From Magicicada septendecula (taxonomy: Eukaryota > Arthropoda > Insecta > Hemiptera > Cicadidae), in assembly GCA_034769895.1 (NCBI GenBank), contig CM068372.1:381691910-381755909 (forward strand): 64,000 nt of DNA, written 5' to 3'. Both the position numbers and the translations under genes were made by a program. The notes under the pieces were generated by a model. That model was not told the DNA's origin, did not search any database, and worked only from the letters and a program-made list of their open reading frames with translations. This document shows positions 1 through 12,309 of the stretch, piece by piece (the stretch's first letter is position 1; each line of letters starts with the position of its first letter).

Positions 1-543
1 TTCTTGTCCCTCTTCTAGTCTTCATTCTTGTCCCTCGTCTAGTCTTCACTCTTCTGTTCTTCTTTCCTCATTCTTGGGTAAACCAAGGTACTTGGTGTTA
101 TCACGACTGAGGTTTAGTTTGGAGTATTTAATTTCTTCACTGAACTGACTTTATTCTTCTATACAGGTTTCAGGGTATTGTTTTCTTCCTGTTCACAAAC
201 TTTATTCTTCCCTCTTCTTGTTTTTTAGGGTATTTCGGTATTCACCACTCTTTGATTGAGTCTCTTTTTTCGGGATATTGTCTTATGTAACTGGTTTACT
301 GCTCTGAGCTTCCTGGGTAACTTACTGGTATTGTACTATGAGTTGATGAGTTGCTTCAATACTTTCTTTGGTTTCTTTTAACAGTGGTTTTGATATATTA
401 TATAGTGAGGATTTTTATCTTATTGTGTTTCATTCCTCTGATTTATTTAAATGTCATTTAATATTATTACAACATTTGTTGATGTAATTAAATTTTATGA
501 TTTCATATGACTTGAAATGTAGTGGATTTTCTGTCACGCTACA
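1..543 (-). mobile_element. Partial long LTR (family of the solo LTR at 12699-16181)
   Basis: This segment nearly matches 15640-16181 (about 97 percent by eye). Both end on the plus strand in CTGTCACGCTACA, the reverse complement of TGTAGCGTGACAG, which opens the LTRs of the 14.9-kb element. It is therefore the 5' portion of a minus-strand LTR that continues beyond the left edge of the window. The next base begins sequence that is internal to another element's LTR, so this copy looks inserted into that LTR. No coding content. Family: long-LTR Ty3/gypsy type. Confidence 0.75.
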
Positions 544-1058
544 ATGTATATGTATGTTTTCCAGCAAACAACGTACTGGATTCGCATTGTGATTTGATAT
601 ATATACATGTGTTCCTTTTATGAATGTATTTACAGGGAATCATCTATATTTATATATAGAAGCCTCTTTACTTAATGATGTTAATAAATAAGTGTTTATT
701 TTACTCAGAATATATGCGTTCATTATTGTCAAAGTTACCTCAGAACAAGACATTAGCGTCACTTGAATGATTTATAGTAGATTTTATTAATTTATACAAT
801 AATTAGAGTCTCAGTGCAATAATTATGCTAACATCAAATAACTAACGTATCACGTAGCTTCAATCAGCTTGGTATAAGTAGCCTAATTGAGTAATTACAC
901 GATCACATTCTACAAATTAGTATAATTACATAAATGATTAAATTATTGTTTGCATAATTAATTGCATACGTTATAAATTGGCGCTCCAAGATCGTGGGGC
1001 TCGGCAATCACAGATTAATCAATTAAATTATTGTTAGTATAATTAATTGCACGTTATA
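544..1058 (+). repeat. 3' part of the 5' LTR of element 1
   Basis: Nearly identical to 8757-9271. It contains two copies of a short module made of AATTAATTGC, then ACGTTATAAATTGGCGC; the first (about 959-983) is followed by a primer-binding-like sequence inside the LTR and the second marks the LTR end. The left end coincides with the insertion of the minus-strand LTR at 1-543; the uninterrupted target in the other LTR reads TATATGTATATG, consistent with ATGT as target. Confidence 0.8.
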
Positions 1059-1061
1059 AAT

Positions 1062-1078
1062 TGGCGCCCATCGCACGG
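1062..1078 (+). other. Primer-binding-site-like sequence of element 1
   Basis: TGGCGCCCATCGCACGG follows the LTR end after three bases. It starts with TGG, as expected for a site complementary to a tRNA 3' CCA end, and resembles the TGGCGC starts next to the other gypsy-type LTRs in this window (36001, 10246). A sister sequence, TGGCGCTCCAAGATCGTGGG, sits at 979 inside the LTR. The primer tRNA was not identified. Confidence 0.5.
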
Positions 1079-1166
1079 CAAAGAGCAGGCAGTAGATAGG
1101 ATAAGCATATATATTTCATGTTAGTTGTAAGAACAAATATTATTAGTGTGAAGCTAGTTGGACTGA

Positions 1167-4100
1167 ATGTTAACGCGGAGTAAGGCTGCAAAAATGACGA
1201 CTAGTAGTTCCGATTCGATGAACTTCGATATCAATAACCAGCAGGGTGTACCTGACAATGAACGTGAAGAATCACCAGTGGAGTCACAAGTGACCGAGGA
1301 GACGTCAGACGTCAGAGCGCGGGGACAGGAGTCCCAACAGCCACGACAGGAGGTGACGTTACAAGCATTAATGGACTTCATGAGTAAGAAATTTGAAGAA
1401 ACCAATGAAAAGTTTGAAAAGCAGAAGGAAGAGGCTAGTGAAAACCTTAGAATAATTAATGAAAATTTTATAGAGATTAGAAGAGAACAGAATTAGAGAT
1501 TCGAGGAGCAGAATAAGAAGTTCGACAAACTAGAAGAAAAGCTAGACAAGCATAAGGAGGAAGTCACACAAATACGCGCGGAAATGCGTGAATATATAAA
1601 TAATTGTGACAAGAAGATAGACGAGGTCCAGAAGCAGCAGAACGAGACCATAAGAGAGCTAAAGAATGACACCGACAAGAAATTCGAAGAGGTACGAGAA
1701 ACTAGAGAAATAGACCGACAGGAACTAAAGAGTATTACCCAAAATACTCAAACAAGCATCAAGAAGATTAACAACAGAGTAGAAACACACGTTAAAGAAA
1801 ATCATAAGAAGCAGGAGGAATTGAGAGTCGAACTATTCCAAACAGTAAGACAATTACAACAGGAACAGGGAGACGTAAACAGCACGATACAGCAGAAGTT
1901 CAATGAGGTAGATGGGAGACAGAAGTCGGCGGAACTAAAACTGGATGAGAGCACCAGGGAGAAAACAACTCGTATCAACGAATTAAAGTCTCAAATAGAA
2001 CGGCTGCAACGACAGCTAATTGAAGGTGAGTCTGGGATAATCAGTAGCATTAACGGACACACACATGCAGAATTAAAATACAACGGCACTGATAGGTTCC
2101 CGATGGAATTCCTGAAGGAATTGTCAGAGATTCAAGAGCAATATTACAACAACAATGACATTAAATGGATCGGGAGGCACTTGGAGATGGACGCTGGGAT
2201 ATGGTGGCGTGTCATACGGAACCAAATATCCACGTTCGAAGAGTTCAAAGAAGCCTTCACCTTGAAGTACTGGGGTCAAGAACGCCAGGACAATATACGC
2301 GACAACCTCGAGTACGGCAGATATGAGTGGAATGGGCCAATCACAGCCATCCAATACGTAGAGAGAATATTACTAGAAAGCCGGCAACTATCGCCAGCAT
2401 TGACCGATACGCAGCTAATCCGGAAGTTAGCCCGTCATTTTGGGAAGGATTTGCAGCTCGCCGTGGTCACACGTGGTATCACAAATATACCGAATTTCGA
2501 GGCATTAATTACAGAATTTGCAAGTATCCAGTCAAGTGGAGAAAACAGTCGCAGGCCGCATTATAGACCCTACAACGAAGGAAAAAATAACCCGAGAGAG
2601 AGAGAGGGACATTATAACAAAAGTGAAAGTGACCCACAGCCGAGGGGTCGTTTTGACAACAAGCAATATATCAATACTGTGCAGTTTACGCCAGGAGAAG
2701 CGGGCCCCAGTAGAACGGTCAATGACACCACCCCGAGGGCGAGCGGTAACGGCGACAACAGCAAAAAAAAAAAAAAATATGTCAAACTAGAGAATAAGAT
2801 AGAAATTTTAAACGACTTACTTCCGAGCGAGAATGTAAATATATTACTACCGGACTTACGAAAGGACCTGCTACAAGAGGACGACGAAATTATTAATAAA
2901 CAAGTATTGAAATGTCCCGAGATTACTATCAAGTTTAATAATGATATAATTGTACAAGCCTTGCTTGATACGGGGTGCCTCATCAGCGGGTTATCGGAGA
3001 CGTGGTTTAATAACCATAAGAAGAGTATAGGACCATATGAGACACTACCCGTAACGAATACATTTATCATAAGTGCTGTAGGAAATAAATCCAAATTAGT
3101 TAAGAGGCAAATATTGTGTGACATTGAGATTGATGGTATCCGATATGAATGTGTGTTTTTGATAATACCAGAATTAGTTAAACCATGCATACTAGGAATT
3201 AGTTTTCTACAAGAAGTTGGGTGTCGCATCGACATCGGAAACAAAGTAATTAATTTAAAAAACAACACTGATGAAGAGGAGCATATTATACCAATCATGA
3301 GCATTGACGTGATAACCAGTGAAGAAGAAGAGGAAGTACTGCGATGCATCGATGAAAAGATTGGAAGCATAGACTGCGTGGATGAAGGAATACTGCAACG
3401 CCTGAAGGAGATTTTAGTAAGGAACCGGAATGTTTTTAGGGAGTGCCCGGGAAGAATAGAGGGTTACACACATGAGTTTCACGTTACGGACAGGACACCT
3501 TACTTTCAACGAGGTTGGCCTGTGCCGCTTGCTTACAGAGACAAGGTGAACGAAGAGATTAACCGAATGTTACGATATGGAGTAATCGAACGTTGCGCCA
3601 GCCCATACGTCAATCCTATCGTGACTGTAATCAAGAAGGATGGGAAGGTTCGCCTGTGCCTTGATGCAAGGAAAGTGAACAGCGTAACTATACCCGATTA
3701 CGAAGGAGTGTCCCCGGTAAACGAGATATTGGCTAGATGTGGAGATATGCAGTATTTATCGACGGTCGACTTATCCAGTAGCTTCTGGCAGGTCCCATTA
3801 AAACAAGAATGTAGGGATTTCACTGCGTTCATGCACGAAGGGAGGTGCTACCGCTTCACAGTGACACCATTTGGACTTAGCACCAGCTCTGCAGCGTTGA
3901 CACGTGGATTGGATGTGGCTCTCGAGGAGGAAGTCAAGAAGAACACGATTATCTACGTGGACGACTGCTTATGTTACTCCAACAATATCCAAACACACTT
4001 AAACCATTTAGAAACACTGCTAAACAACCTTAATAAGGCAAATATCACTTTCAACCTCACCAAATCACAATTCTTTAGACGAGAAATCTCATTTCTTGGA

Positions 4101-6082
4101 TATCGCCTTACAACAAAAGGGATACAAGCAACCGATGACAAGGTAAAAGCAATTATGGATTTCCCAGCACCAAAGAATACGAAACAACTCAAAGGTTTCC
4201 TTGGCCTCACCAATTTTTACAACAGATTCACGAGCAAATACGCGGAAACAACGCAGCCTTTACACGAACTGCTGAAAGGAGGACGAAAGTTTTCATGGAC
4301 AAGAGAAGTGAACGAACGTTTCCAAAGAGTCAAGAATTTATTTATAAACACAGTAACTCTACGGTTCCCACGGCCGAACCAAAGATACTACATTCAGTGT
4401 GACGCTAGTAATTTTGCGTATGGTGGCCAGCTTTACCAGATCGATGAAGAAGGAGAAATTGGCGTGATCGCTTTTACAAGCAAAACATTTAAAGGCGCAG
4501 AACATAATTATTTCACGACGGAGAAAGAACTCCTAAGTATCGTTAGATGTCTGGATAAGTTTCGAATGTACATACTTGGCCAGCCCCTAACGATAATCAC
4601 AGACAATGAAGCTTTAACATTCATGCACAAGTGCCACTTAAACAACTCGAGAATTACAAGATGGATTCTCGCCATACAAGAATACAATTTCGACATTATC
4701 CACTGTAAAGGAAAGGATAATGTAGTTGCGGACATATTGAGTAGATACCCGGCTGACGCGGAACAACATGAGACAAACGAGGAAACGCACGAGTACTTAA
4801 TTAATCATCTAGTTGTTAAAATGAATCAACACATAGGTAAGATAATTAGAGATATCGGTAAATACCAGAATGAAGATGACAAACTCAGAACACTTATTGA
4901 TAAGATTAGGAATAATGATGTAGACAATAAATTAAGCAAATTTTATAAAATTGTTAACAATAAGTTATACCGACGACAACGTGGCGAATGGAAACTATAC
5001 ATTCCTGACAGTGTGTCGAATAACTTAATTGCAGAGATACACCAAATGTACGGACACCTAGGCCCGAAAAGGTGTGTAAAAATGTTACAAGAGCACTTCA
5101 CGCTTGACGGCTTGTTCAAGAAAGTAAAAGCATATATTCAGACTTGTGACTCATGTCAAAGATACAAGGACACAAACAACAGGATGCTGTTTGGCGGAAC
5201 AAAGGCGATGATACCATCAGCTAGAGGTGACATCGTGAGTGTCGATTACTATGGACCTCTACCAACTGGTACAGGAGGCGTCAAATACTTACTTGTCATG
5301 GTGGACAATTTCACAAAGTTTGTCAAGTTATTTACATTACGAAGAGCGACAACCACCACGACATTACGAAGAATCAGAGACTACTGTGCGGTGTTTGGAC
5401 GACCAAAGGTCATCTTAACTGATAACGGCACGCAGTTTACCGCGGAAAAATGGATTAAAGGTCTCGAGGAGCTGAATATACAACCGAGATATACGGCGAT
5501 AAGGAATCCTCGCGCAAACTTAGCCGAAAGGATTAACCGCCAACTTGGGAACCTATTCAGGATCTTTGTACACGACCAGCATAGTAAGTGGTCAAGGTAC
5601 GTCAGATTGATTGAGACGTGTATCAATGAAGCGTACCATGAAACAATAGAAATAACCCCCCACGAGGCGCAATTAGGAAAGAAGCCGATCCGCGCATGGG
5701 AGAAGTGGCTGGACAAAGCGAAATCATCAACAGTAAATACAGTTCGAATATCAATGTATTTGTAAAAATCAAGGAAAAAAGAGAGAAGTATGCTAAGCGC
5801 ATCAATGATAGCAAGAAAATTACAAAATTCACTATCGGCGATAAGGTGCTGTTAAGAAGCTACCATCAATCGGACGCCGCAATGAAAAAGATCGACAAAT
5901 TTTTCGAATTGTATACAGGACCATACAAGGTTAATCGCGTCTTTGGCGATGCAACATACGAACTCACTGAGTGCGATAGCAGTGGCAAGGTGAGAGGGAA
6001 ATTTAATGTGCGTCAGTTGAAGAAGTATTATGAAACGAAAGTACAAGTTTCACAGGAAAGCGAAAGTTACGTCGACGGTTAG
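1167..6082 (+). mobile_element. Element 1 gag-pol coding region (fossil)
   Basis: The order of parts is typical of Ty3/gypsy. The first part of gag (about 1167-2010) encodes a long charged coiled coil. It is followed by a capsid-like segment (about 2070-2540; motifs FPMEFLKELSEI, WWRVIRNQI, YWGQERQDNIRDN) and a basic, Arg/Asn-rich tail without a visible CCHC knuckle, a trait shared with the two other gag regions here. Protease: LLDTG near 2955. RT: about 3480-4250, with YVDD near 3955. RNase H: about 4380-4740 (QCDASNFAYGG, TDNEAL). Integrase: HHCC zinc segment about 5040-5160, catalytic core with VDYYGPLP and LTDNGTQF, and a C-terminal GPY/F-type segment (LYTGPYKV) near 5910. The proteins would make a particle that copies RNA to DNA and inserts it. 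About two breaks; otherwise close to whole. Confidence 0.9.
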
Positions 6083-6990
6083 TTGGACTACAGGGGACGG
6101 GGGCAAACGCATAGGGTGAATGTCTCGCGAAAACCGGTCCAACTAGCTAAACAATATGATGTGTAACTTATTAACGTGTAATTTAAAGATTTTTTTTGTA
6201 CATGAATTTCTTAAGTGACGATGTGACAATCTAATGTCATTAATTACATGTGAATAACCAATATTAATGAAAATTTCAATAGAAAAGACACTTATAGTGC
6301 GAAAAGTTTGATCGGGTGTGCAGCAGTAAATTGCTAAAGCCATTATAACGAGCCTTTTATAGACACACAATGATGTAAGATCAATTAATCAAATATGAGT
6401 GGTATAAAGCGAAATTATCTATAATCGTGATGATATCAAATGAACTGTTAATTGTTCATAAGTAGTGTATATAAATTTATAATCAATATAATCAGTATAA
6501 ATGTTAGTAATGCGTATTGTGAGTGATACTCAATAATAAATAGTGAATGTATCAATATGTATTTACAAGTTCATATATTGTTGTTTTTAAATGTTCAAGA
6601 TAGACTAAGGACATTAACTATCGTAACGATATTTAAACGATACATGAATAATTACATTTCATGTTGAAAAACCATTATTTCATGTATTAGGTTATAAACG
6701 GATGACATAGCCATCCACAGCTATTATTATTATTGTAAAATAATTCCATATCTAATTATATATGCACCATATGTGAAAATGCGTTCATCCTTCCTCAGAT
6801 GCACGGCAATAAATTCCCGGAGTTACTTAACAACAAAATATAGGGAATATATACCCGTATACCCCAAGCAGAGGAAAGTGGGTCAATGACCGTGACCTTC
6901 TCAATGGGGACTCCCACAACAAACACAGAGCGCAGAAATCGGATTAGAATGTCTTCTGCTGATCCAACATCCAATCCGATTTGGGGACTA
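6083..6990 (+). other. 3' untranslated part of element 1
   Basis: AT-rich non-coding stretch between the end of pol and the inferred 3' LTR. It contains a purine-rich run near 6090-6108 (AGGGGACGGGGGC) and another G-rich stretch just before 6991. Either could be the polypurine tract; the second is followed by a TGTAACG start typical of gypsy LTRs and is preferred. Confidence 0.45.
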
Positions 6991-9271
6991 TGTAACGACC
7001 AAGAATTAAATTTTTTAAATTTTGATCGAAAATACGTTACAAGCAGCCAAGACACCCCAACACGAGCCAGAAGCAATAAATAAGGAAACAATTTAACGAA
7101 GTGTCAACTGGACGTTTGCTAGGGACAATACGAATACGCTTCACATAACTTTACAATGGGAAATAAGGTTGGCCTGTGACAGACTCGACTCAACCGAGAT
7201 TTACAGCCCACAACAAACAGGACAAAAAGGAAACTGCGACAGTAGCACTTTACGGAGAAATTGTAACGAGCACACACCGCAAGGTTAATTTGAAGTGTGC
7301 CAGCAGTAAAAAAAAAGGGTGTAGTTGCACAATGGTATTTACCCTGTATGAGAACTGACAACGATATCTAAAGAATGGAATCGAACATGTGCACAGCGGG
7401 AGAACATCTTACTGGCGACAACTGATATTTACGACAGGGAGAAGGAGTGCCGTCTTGGAAACGACGACACGCTGCGTCCGGATAGCTAACGGAAAAGGGT
7501 CATGGATAGTCAGACAATAACAAAATACGACACATTGTTCGCGTGAGAACAGCAGCAGGGTTCCGGAGTACACTTAGACAAAGACTTGATCGACAGCCGA
7601 AGAATTGCTCTTGTTCCAGGGAAAGGGTACGGAGGCCTTCGACGCGAACTTGAGGGGAGACAAGATACCCAACCACAATCCAGCATCTACCCAGAGCACA
7701 GGTGGAGAGGGCCGTCGTCATCATAGCAACGCGAACGACGAATGAGAAGTGGAGAACCATAGTCTTGCATAAGGGTAGGAGTTCACCTGACCTATCATGT
7801 TTGACCAGAGGCGTGTTTTCCAGGAGATTGCATTGTGGTAAACGATGCTTAATAAAAACTGTTTACAGAGCACGCGGGAGGACAGTCTTTCATAAATTTT
7901 TCAATCATATACTTTGAACAGTCTTCACGGAACTTAAATCTTAAATTTTCTAAGTCTTAATACAGTTCGGTTAACATACGTACAGCAGTTGGACTTTGAA
8001 ACTCTGCTACGCGGTATTTTAATCAGTTGACTTAAACATTTCGATATTGGCGAGTTATCCTGTAATAGTGTATCTACAGTGACTAAATCATGCAATATAC
8101 GCCAGTGATTAATAACTCTCAAGTACTTTATCTTACTCAGCTACCGCTTATTAAGAACTAAACTAACCAATCGCAGTTTCGTCAATAACAGACTCGCAGA
8201 ACTATTGTTAATGCTTTACCGGACAACGAAATCGTAGCGTTGTACAGTGCGAAGCGATACAATACCAGTTGGAACAAATACACCACGTTATCAAAGACAC
8301 GATACATTAATGTACACAAGAAGTTCAATAATAGACAGTCAGATATATACACCCTAGTTAACGATGAACTTACTCACACAACACATGATTTCATAGATTC
8401 TGACAGTAACGGTCGACATCAACAGAAAATACACACAGCGCGAGTGAATCTGATCCGCGTGTGTTGAGTGTTAGTGACATCACGGCTACGCAACTTCGTA
8501 CATATGGACCACCAGCGGGAAGGAGTTACGCTGATGGGATGGAGATATTGGATAAATCACTTTACAAGTAATCTTTATGTTATTCTTGTCATAAGAACTC
8601 TACTGTCCTGTCTCTTTTCAAGAAAACACCCTTGAGTATTTAAATTAAATATGATAAATTTAAATAACGCTATTCATCTGAGGCAAGAAATGAACGCATT
8701 AGCATAAGATTTATAGTTTGACTATTTATATTTTTTATATGCTGATTGTGTTATATATGTATATGTATGTTTTCCAGCAAACAACGTACTGGATTCGCAT
8801 TGTGATTTGATATATATACATGTGTTCCTTTTATGAATGTATTTACAGGGAATCATCTATATTTATATATAGTAGCCTCTTTACTTAAAGATGTTAATAA
8901 ATAAGTGTTTATTTTACTCAGAATATATGCGTTCATTATTGTCAAAGTTACCTCAGAACAAGACATTAACGTCACTTGAATGATTTATAGTAGATTTTAT
9001 TAATTTATACAATAATTAGAGTCTCAGTGCAATAATTATGCTAACATCAAATAACTAACGTATCACGTAGCTTCAATCAGCTTGGTATAAGTAGCCTAAT
9101 TGAGTAATTACACGATCACATTCTACAAATTAGTATAATTACATAAATGATTAAATTATTGTTTGCATAATTAATTGCATACGTTATAAATTGGCGCTCC
9201 AAGATCGTGGGGCTCGGCAATCACAGATTAATCAATTAAATTATTGTTAGTATAATTAATTGCACGTTGTA
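6991..9271 (+). repeat. 3' LTR of element 1
   Basis: The 3' end is certain, because 8757-9271 matches 544-1058. The start is inferred from TGTAACGACC after a G-rich stretch, since the matching left part of the 5' LTR is outside the window. No convincing gene lies within it; short open frames at 7176-7358 and 8240-8467 have no recognisable similarity. Confidence 0.6.
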
Positions 9272-10262
9272 AAATGGATCCACCTACGACAACAGAGAGG
9301 GTATCTACGCGAGACCTGTATAAAGAGAATAGTTGAAGAGAAAAAGGGAGTCGCAAGTTAAATGTTGTCATAGACAACGGAGAATCTATGTCACTCCGCA
9401 GAATAACTTAATTATTAAATCAATGTAACTAGAACGGCAACGTTAACGCCAAACGTGTAAATAGTGTATAGAGCGCCATAATGGAGTATAAGTAAAGAAC
9501 TAAATAAACTATCGCGAACGCCGTGTGAGTGTCATTATATATCTGTGCGCGAGCTATATGCGAAGAAGTATTACTTATTTATGTGCGCGGAAGTAAGAGT
9601 CAAGAAGTATATATCTATATCTGTGCGCGACGCTAGTTAACAACCGCGGACGTGTGTGTACCAAAAGCAGAGCAAAGTGATAAAATGCAAGTGTCAATAA
9701 GTGCAGTGCATAGTGTGGACAAACCGACCATTCAGGAGGAATCCTACTAACCAGTAACAGTATGACACAATTCATAAGTCAATTAATCTCAACATATAGT
9801 AGTTGAATGTCTACCAAACGCATACCCATCTCATTCTAAGACCCCACATTTCGTTCAGATACTAAACAATGTACTTTATGTGATATGACATGACAGGAGG
9901 GATACCAAGTTAGATATGTAAATGTATAAAGTAGCAAATTAAGTTTGTAGAACGAGAACGTAATGAAATTAAATAAGATATAATAATACTTGGAATCGAT
10001 TACGTAAATTAATATCTTACAAATGTTAGTAAATGAAATAATTTAATAATGATGAAATATTATGATGTGTATTAATATATGGTATCGATAAAAATATTTA
10101 TGTCTTATAATTAATGTTAATCTTGATAATTAGTGTATTGTGAAATTCAATTTACATGTCTGTAGAATAATTGATTCAATATATAAATATTATTAGCATC
10201 TGAACGATAGAGTCATTATTTAATGAACCCTGAGATACTCATCTCTGGCGCCCAACCGTAAA
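9272..10262 (+). repeat. Leftover LTR end with primer-binding-like site
   Basis: This stretch follows element 1's 3' LTR directly and is not part of it. It is AT-rich, rich in simple words, and ends in TCTCTGGCGCCCAACCGTAA (10243-10262), which looks like an LTR end followed by a TGGCGCCCAAC-type primer-binding site. It is probably the 5' LTR of an older related element into which element 1 inserted. No gag follows, so the older copy is a remnant. Confidence 0.45.
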
Positions 10263-10404
10263 TTACAAGCAGTAAGCATTGTATAATTTATATTTATCGC
10301 CAACAGAAAGAATAAGTCCCTACGAGTTTCTTTATAACCCAAATCCGAAGGTTTCGAATTTCTAAAGTTCTGAGCTGGTTTGTATGATTCTGAGCTGTAA
10401 AATT
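10263..10404. other. Unassigned spacer
   Basis: Short spacer after the primer-binding-like site. I see no gene or repeat that I can name. Confidence 0.5.
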
Positions 10405-10735
10405 GTCATCATCATCATTATCATCAACCTCAAAGATTAGGCTCATCCTGAAACTGTTCCGGAGCCCAATTCGCTCTCAGTCGCCGTACACCTCTTTTCC
10501 CCACCGGTCTATATTCCATTGCCAGCACTGGAATCCTGTAACCCGCCGTTCTTCCCAAATGTTCGCACTTCTTTCTTTTGTTGCTCCTTAGTTGTTCCAA
10601 CAATGTGTCGACCCCCAGTTCCGTCCTTATTCCGTACATTCTTCTTTCTATCAAGAATGGTACAGCCCAGAGTAACCCTCGTAAACTTCATCTCAGCTGC
10701 CTGAATCTTTGCTTTCTCTCTTTCTATGATAACTC
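10405..10735 (-). mobile_element. RTE-like LINE 3' fragment
   Basis: Read on the minus strand, this encodes the end of a LINE reverse transcriptase C-terminal region: a match to the KIQAAEMKF...R...NVRNK stretch, then KKCEHLGR, RIPVLAMEYRPVGKRG and RRLRANWAPEQ, ending in DEPNL. The minus strand then runs into a GATGATAATGATGATGATGA tail, typical of RTE-type LINE 3' ends. The fragment is 5' truncated with at least one frameshift. The same module recurs at about 19200, 20705, 24360, 29750, 29950, 31500, 49375, 50560, 52290 and 54060. Confidence 0.75.
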
Positions 10736-10789
10736 TGGGCTCATCTCATCTCACTAAAGAAATCGATATTTCAGAGTAATTACTTGGAG

Positions 10790-11060
10790 AGTAATCGAGA
10801 TTCTTGTAATTTTTATCACAATTGAAAAATTATTTATATTGAGACTTAAGTAATAATAAATGTACTTCATTGAAATACAGAATAGTAAGCGAGATCTGCA
10901 GCTCAGGGTGCACACTAGTTTACAAAAAATAAAAAATGAATACAGTAGAGTAATATGGACTTTCGTAATTTTTCTAATAATTGAAAAATTATTCAAATTT
11001 ATCTAATACTAAGTGCGTTAAGTTAAAAATAGTGAACGAGTTATGCAGCTGAGGCAGTTA
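10790..11060. repeat. Diverged tandem duplication
   Basis: Two similar segments (about 10795-10915 and 10965-11055) share GTAATTTTTNTNANAATTGAAAAATTAT and end in TAGTNANCGAGNTNTGCAGCT-like words. The spacing is about 175 bp. No coding sense was recognised. Confidence 0.4.
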
Positions 11061-11099
11061 TTATCGTCATTATTGTTAGCATTATTTCTTGTTGAGTAC

Positions 11100-11440
11100 A
11101 ACAACGTGGCAGCGCACGTCGTCCAGACTAAGCTCAGAGAATGCCATATGGTGATTTACGGTTTGTAACTAATCAGCCGGATGGCAGGTCGGTCACGGTT
11201 GTAGCAGCAGCCGCTAGAGCGCGCCTCCACCGGTCACAGCCATTCGTTGACGACGTCGTCGTTTTTTATATTTTCCCGTGTTGTTTTGTCGTTGTTCTTC
11301 GAAACGCACACACTCTAGTGCTGCTCTAACAACCTTCTGCGCCCTCCCCCCCACATGATCCCGCTGTCCCTGTACGGTCATAATAGGGGGTATACGCGCG
11401 TACCCCTATACCTAGTATCGACCACAAAACAGGGGTGGAC
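11100..11440. other. Non-repetitive, CpG-containing spacer
   Basis: Balanced-composition DNA without internal repeats, containing words such as GCAGCAGCCGCTAGAGCGCGCC and GACGACGTCGTCG (palindrome). No splice-consistent open frame was recognised; the 62-residue frame at 11141-11329 is weak. It could be unique regulatory DNA or an untranslated exon, but the sequence alone does not decide. Confidence 0.3.
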
Positions 11441-11714
11441 ATTATGTGAATAAACCGAGTCTCGCCTCCTTCGTTGCGATCATCTCGTTTAGTAACATAT
11501 TTTACACGACAATTAATCGCTGGTATTGTGAGTTCTTATTCTTTCCCAGGGTTCTACTGCTTCCAGTTTCTAGAATTTACCACATACCACAGTTTCCAGA
11601 CTTTCCAGACGTTATTCCGAGGCTGCTTTGGATACTACAAGTATTTCAAAGTTTTACCTGAACAGGTTACTGGCCTGTTACACAATCTGAATATGATATA
11701 ACACAGAGAAGACA

Positions 11715-11865
11715 AATAAATTTAGGAATATTTGTGGTACGATTCATAGAAATCTTAGAAATAAAACAAGACACAGCACAAGGATTAAATTTTATAAGAC
11801 AATTGAAATACCCACATAGATTTGTGCGAGCGAGGCGTGGGCCATGACAAAAAAGGTAAGTGGCA
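11715..11865 (+). repeat. Dispersed repeat, copy 1
   Basis: GGAATATTTGTGGTACGATTC followed by CTTAGAAATAAAACAAGACACAGCACAAGGATTAAATTTTATA matches the reverse complement of 50985-51135. The family is unknown. The matching stretch can be read as a peptide containing IRNKTRHSTWIKFYENC in the copy near 51 kb, so it may come from a transposon coding region. Confidence 0.55.
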
Positions 11866-11939
11866 AGATTCAGAGTCTGAATTGCAATGTCTTCGAAATA
11901 CTTTAAATTGTACACTGCAAGATAGAATAAGGTAGTGGT

Positions 11940-12294
11940 TGATTTCTAAAATGTTTAGGTCCCGGAACGCATCAACTCAAAAGTTGTACAGACATCCGGA
12001 AAAATTCTCGAAAGCTCCCAATCAGTTGCCTTTCATGTAGTTTTAATTTTGAAGAACTTTTTTTTTTATTTCATTTTCTCCATAGGTTATTGGGACATTT
12101 TATGAACGATAGTAGTTAAGGTGAAGATTAGTGCTGGTGTTTGATTTTGACAAATGTTTAGTTTTGTAGTGGGGCTGATTAGGGATACAATTTAAAAAGT
12201 AGTGGGCCTAGTAAATTGTTGTAATAATTAGGTATTAGTTTTCATACATTTTTTCTATAAATTATTTTTGGATCCAAGGGGTACCGGAACGCTG
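11940..12294. other. Unassigned AT-rich spacer
   Basis: AT-rich sequence without recognisable genes or repeats. Confidence 0.5.
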
Positions 12295-12309
12295 TTCCGG
12301 CGCGTTCCC

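Larger units (their letters stand above)
544..9271 (+). mobile_element. Gypsy-type LTR retrotransposon (element 1)
   Basis: Plus-strand LTR element. The last 515 bp of its 5' LTR (544-1058) recur at 8757-9271 with only a few differences. The internal region is 1059 to about 6990. The 3' LTR probably starts at TGTAACGACC (6991) after the G-rich stretch TTTGGGGACTA, giving a 2.28-kb LTR. The left part of the 5' LTR lies beyond the window, pushed away by the LTR at 1-543. Gag, protease, RT, RNase H and integrase domains are all recognisable. It looks fairly young from LTR similarity. The coding part is nearly whole, with about two breaks, so I treat it as a fossil copy. The family is Ty3/gypsy (Metaviridae-like), by domain order RT-RNase H-integrase. 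Confidence 0.85.
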
